Positions 62,285 to 64,000 of a stretch of 64,000 nucleotides of DNA are shown here, piece after piece. Numbering within the stretch: position 1 is the stretch's first letter; every line of letters begins with the position of its first letter. Made by a program: the position numbers and the translations under genes. The notes under the pieces are model-generated. The model saw only the letters and a list, made by a program, of their open reading frames with translations, was not told where the DNA came from and made no database searches. The DNA lies in the NCBI RefSeq assembly GCF_035607535.1, contig NZ_JAYDZX010000001.1, forward strand, positions 744,001 through 808,000. The letters are read 5' to 3'. Source of the stretch: Salinimicrobium sp035607535. GTDB taxonomy: Bacteria; Bacteroidota; Bacteroidia; Flavobacteriales; Flavobacteriaceae.

Positions 62285-64000
62285 ATGAGCTCTAAAAAAA
62301 TTGGATTTCCCCTAAAATCCGATAAACCAGTACTGGCCGGATATTTGGTTTTTCTCATCGTTTTGCTCCTGGGAGCTTTTATTTACTGGCAACGATATCG
62401 AATTCTGCATGAGGAAAGGAGCCGCGAGATGCGCGGAATCATACAGGTAATAGACAACAATATTTCCCAGGTCCTAAAAAGCAGCTATTCGGTGGCCCTT
62501 AGTCAGGCATTATTGATTGGTGACAACGGAGAGATCAATGACTTTGAGATCAAGGCAAAGCAACTTCTTGAAGCCAATCCATATCTTGATGCTATTCAAC
62601 TGGTGCCGAACGGCGTGATCACCCATGTCTATCCAATGGAGGAGAACGAAGCGGCTCTCAATTACAATATCCTGCAAGATGAGACCCGCAACAAGGAAGC
62701 TTTGCGAGCTATAGAGGAGAACAGAATGTATTTTGCCGGTCCTTTTGAGCTTAAACAGGGAGGATTAGCTGTGGTAGGTAGATTGCCGGTTTTTATTGAT
62801 GAAGCGTTCTGGGGATTTTCTGCCGTGATCATTAAATTTGAAAATTTTCTGAAGCATGCGGGTTTCAAAGAGCTGAACTCCAATGATTATAAGTTTCAGT
62901 TCTCCAAGGTAGATCCGGATACCGGAAATGTCACATTTTTTCTTGATGAAGATTTATCATCTGACGCTTATTCTGAAGAAATCCTTTTTACAGACGGAGA
63001 CTGGAAGATTCATATAGCTCCTGAAAATGAGTTTGTTCCTTTTCTAAGTCTGCTGCCTCTAGGAGTACTCTTTTTATTTTTAGCCTTCTGGTTAAAATAC
63101 CGCACCATAAAGGTCCTGAAACGCCCCGAGAAACTTCAGGCAATGGTTGATGCTCAAAACATTGAGATATTTAACAGCAATCTGCGGTTCAAGAAAATAT
63201 TCAACCAGGCGGCTGTGGGAATGGCCAGAATGGACACCAGAACCGGAACCTTTATAGAAACGAATAAGCGCTTCAGAAACTTTTCGGGCTATTCGGAAAA
63301 AGAAATTATTGGCAAAAATTTTAGGGAGCTTTCTCATCCCGAAGATATTGAGGAAAACCAGAGGCTCATGCAAAAATTACTGCAGGGGGAGATCAAGGAG
63401 TATAGCCTGGAAAAAAGAGCAATTAAGAAAAATGGGACAATAGGCTGGATCAAACTGACTGTTTCTCCCCTATGGACTCCCGGCCAGGAGCCGTCTGATC
63501 ATATTGCCATTATTGAAGATATTACGAAGAGCAAAGAAGCAGAATTACAACTTACGAAGTCCTACAAGGTGCTGGTAGATCAAAATGAAAGACTGGTCAA
63601 TTTTTCATACATCATCTCCCACGACCTGAGGTCGCATTCCACCAACATCCAATCCATTCTGGACCTGTATGGTATGAGTGAACTTCCCGAAGAAAAGGAA
63701 CACTATGTGGAACTTCTAGCTAAAGTGACAGCAAACCTCAACCAGACCTTACATCATCTCAACGAAGTAGTTTCTATTCAAAATAGCCCTAATTTGAAGA
63801 AGGAAACTCTAGACCTTCAGGAGTTTGTGAATAAGACCATAGAAAATCTTTCGATTCAAATCCGCGAAAAGAAGGCAGAAATGATCGTGGAGATCCCGGA
63901 CGGGGCGAGGGTTTATTTCAATTCAGCATATTTAGAGAGCGTATTGCTCAATTTTATTTCCAATTCTTTGAGGTTCAGCGACGAGAACAGGAAGCCCGTG
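62285..64000 (+). CDS. Sensor histidine kinase (PAS), C-terminus cut by window end
   Basis: An open frame from the ATG at 62285 to the window end (572 codons): membrane helix (about 17-35), an extracytoplasmic sensor region (about 40-245, CHASE/Cache-like), second helix (about 255-275), PAS domain (about 300-415, RFKKIFNQAAVGMARM..SGYSEKEIIGKNF), and a HisKA domain (NFSYIISHDLRSHSTNIQSILD). The ATPase domain has begun (YLESVLLNFISNSLRFS). Ligand unknown. Confidence 0.9.
   Translation, partial: MSSKKIGFPLKSDKPVLAGYLVFLIVLLLGAFIYWQRYRILHEERSREMRGIIQVIDNNISQVLKSSYSVALSQALLIGDNGEINDFEIKAKQLLEANPYLDAIQLVPNGVITHVYPMEENEAALNYNILQDETRNKEALRAIEENRMYFAGPFELKQGGLAVVGRLPVFIDEAFWGFSAVIIKFENFLKHAGFKELNSNDYKFQFSKVDPDTGNVTFFLDEDLSSDAYSEEILFTDGDWKIHIAPENEFVPFLSLLPLGVLFLFLAFWLKYRTIKVLKRPEKLQAMVDAQNIEIFNSNLRFKKIFNQAAVGMARMDTRTGTFIETNKRFRNFSGYSEKEIIGKNFRELSHPEDIEENQRLMQKLLQGEIKEYSLEKRAIKKNGTIGWIKLTVSPLWTPGQEPSDHIAIIEDITKSKEAELQLTKSYKVLVDQNERLVNFSYIISHDLRSHSTNIQSILDLYGMSELPEEKEHYVELLAKVTANLNQTLHHLNEVVSIQNSPNLKKETLDLQEFVNKTIENLSIQIREKKAEMIVEIPDGARVYFNSAYLESVLLNFISNSLRFSDENRKPV

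Overview
The window looks like chromosome of a marine-type member of the Flavobacteriaceae (Bacteroidota). The signs are a TonB-dependent receptor with a carboxypeptidase-like N-terminal domain, a GH97 alpha-glucosidase, LytS/LytTR regulators with 2TM domains, DUF4494 and DUF2200 proteins, Bacteroidota-type -7 promoter motifs (TAnnTTTG), and a complex I operon without nuoEFG. The genus cannot be fixed from sequence reading alone. No phage, insertion sequence, CRISPR array or rRNA was seen. One tRNA gene, tRNA-Pro(GGG), is present.

Layout. 1-541: start of a DASS-family anion transporter, cut by the window edge. 0.7-3.7 kb: a cysteine-bearing Rrf2 regulator overlapping nadA, then nadB (de novo NAD synthesis). 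3.7-6.5 kb: PepSY protein, then a minus-strand TrhA/hemolysin III-rhodanese-DUF202 set and a small membrane protein. 6.9-8.8 kb: a histidine-rich lipoprotein and a PQQ-type sugar dehydrogenase lipoprotein, followed by a frameshifted DUF1059-like gene. 9.1-13.1 kb: an SPW-family membrane protein and a glycosyltransferase-UDP-galactopyranose mutase-GH-A glycosidase operon, then a collapsed fragment of the sugar dehydrogenase gene. 13.6-18.1 kb: LytTR regulator, hypothetical secreted proteins, tRNA-Pro, NTF2-like proteins and an AraC regulator. 18.3-24.0 kb: gamma-glutamyltransferase, membrane proteins, DUF2200, DUF808 and a serine hydrolase.

24.1-31.8 kb is a regulatory island: a PAS histidine kinase diverges from a TonB-dependent receptor, a periplasmic TPR protein, a LytS-type kinase carrying a C-terminal 2TM domain, a stand-alone 2TM protein and a LytTR response regulator. 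The intergenic DNA here carries LytTR-like direct repeats with an exact 21-bp period. Two promoters share the same spacing from repeat to TTTG element. I read this as a self-contained, undescribed regulon. 31.9-35.5 kb holds DUF4494, an outer-membrane barrel, arsM, a repeat cluster and a TrkA-C membrane protein. 35.6-39.2 kb holds GH97 and an alginate-export-type porin. 39.3-43.4 kb is an exopolysaccharide-type module (YaiO, GT2, HEAT-repeat protein, degenerate receiver).

44-61.3 kb is a ferredoxin-centred energy module: pyruvate:ferredoxin oxidoreductase and a 2x[4Fe-4S] ferredoxin on the minus strand, divergent from 2-oxoacid:ferredoxin oxidoreductase korAB, which is followed directly by nuoABCDHIJKLMN and a small unknown ORF. 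The NADH-oxidising subunits NuoE, NuoF and NuoG are absent. The layout suggests that reduced ferredoxin from the two oxidoreductases feeds this 11-subunit complex I. A c-type cytochrome lipoprotein and the start of a sensor histidine kinase, cut by the window end, close the window.
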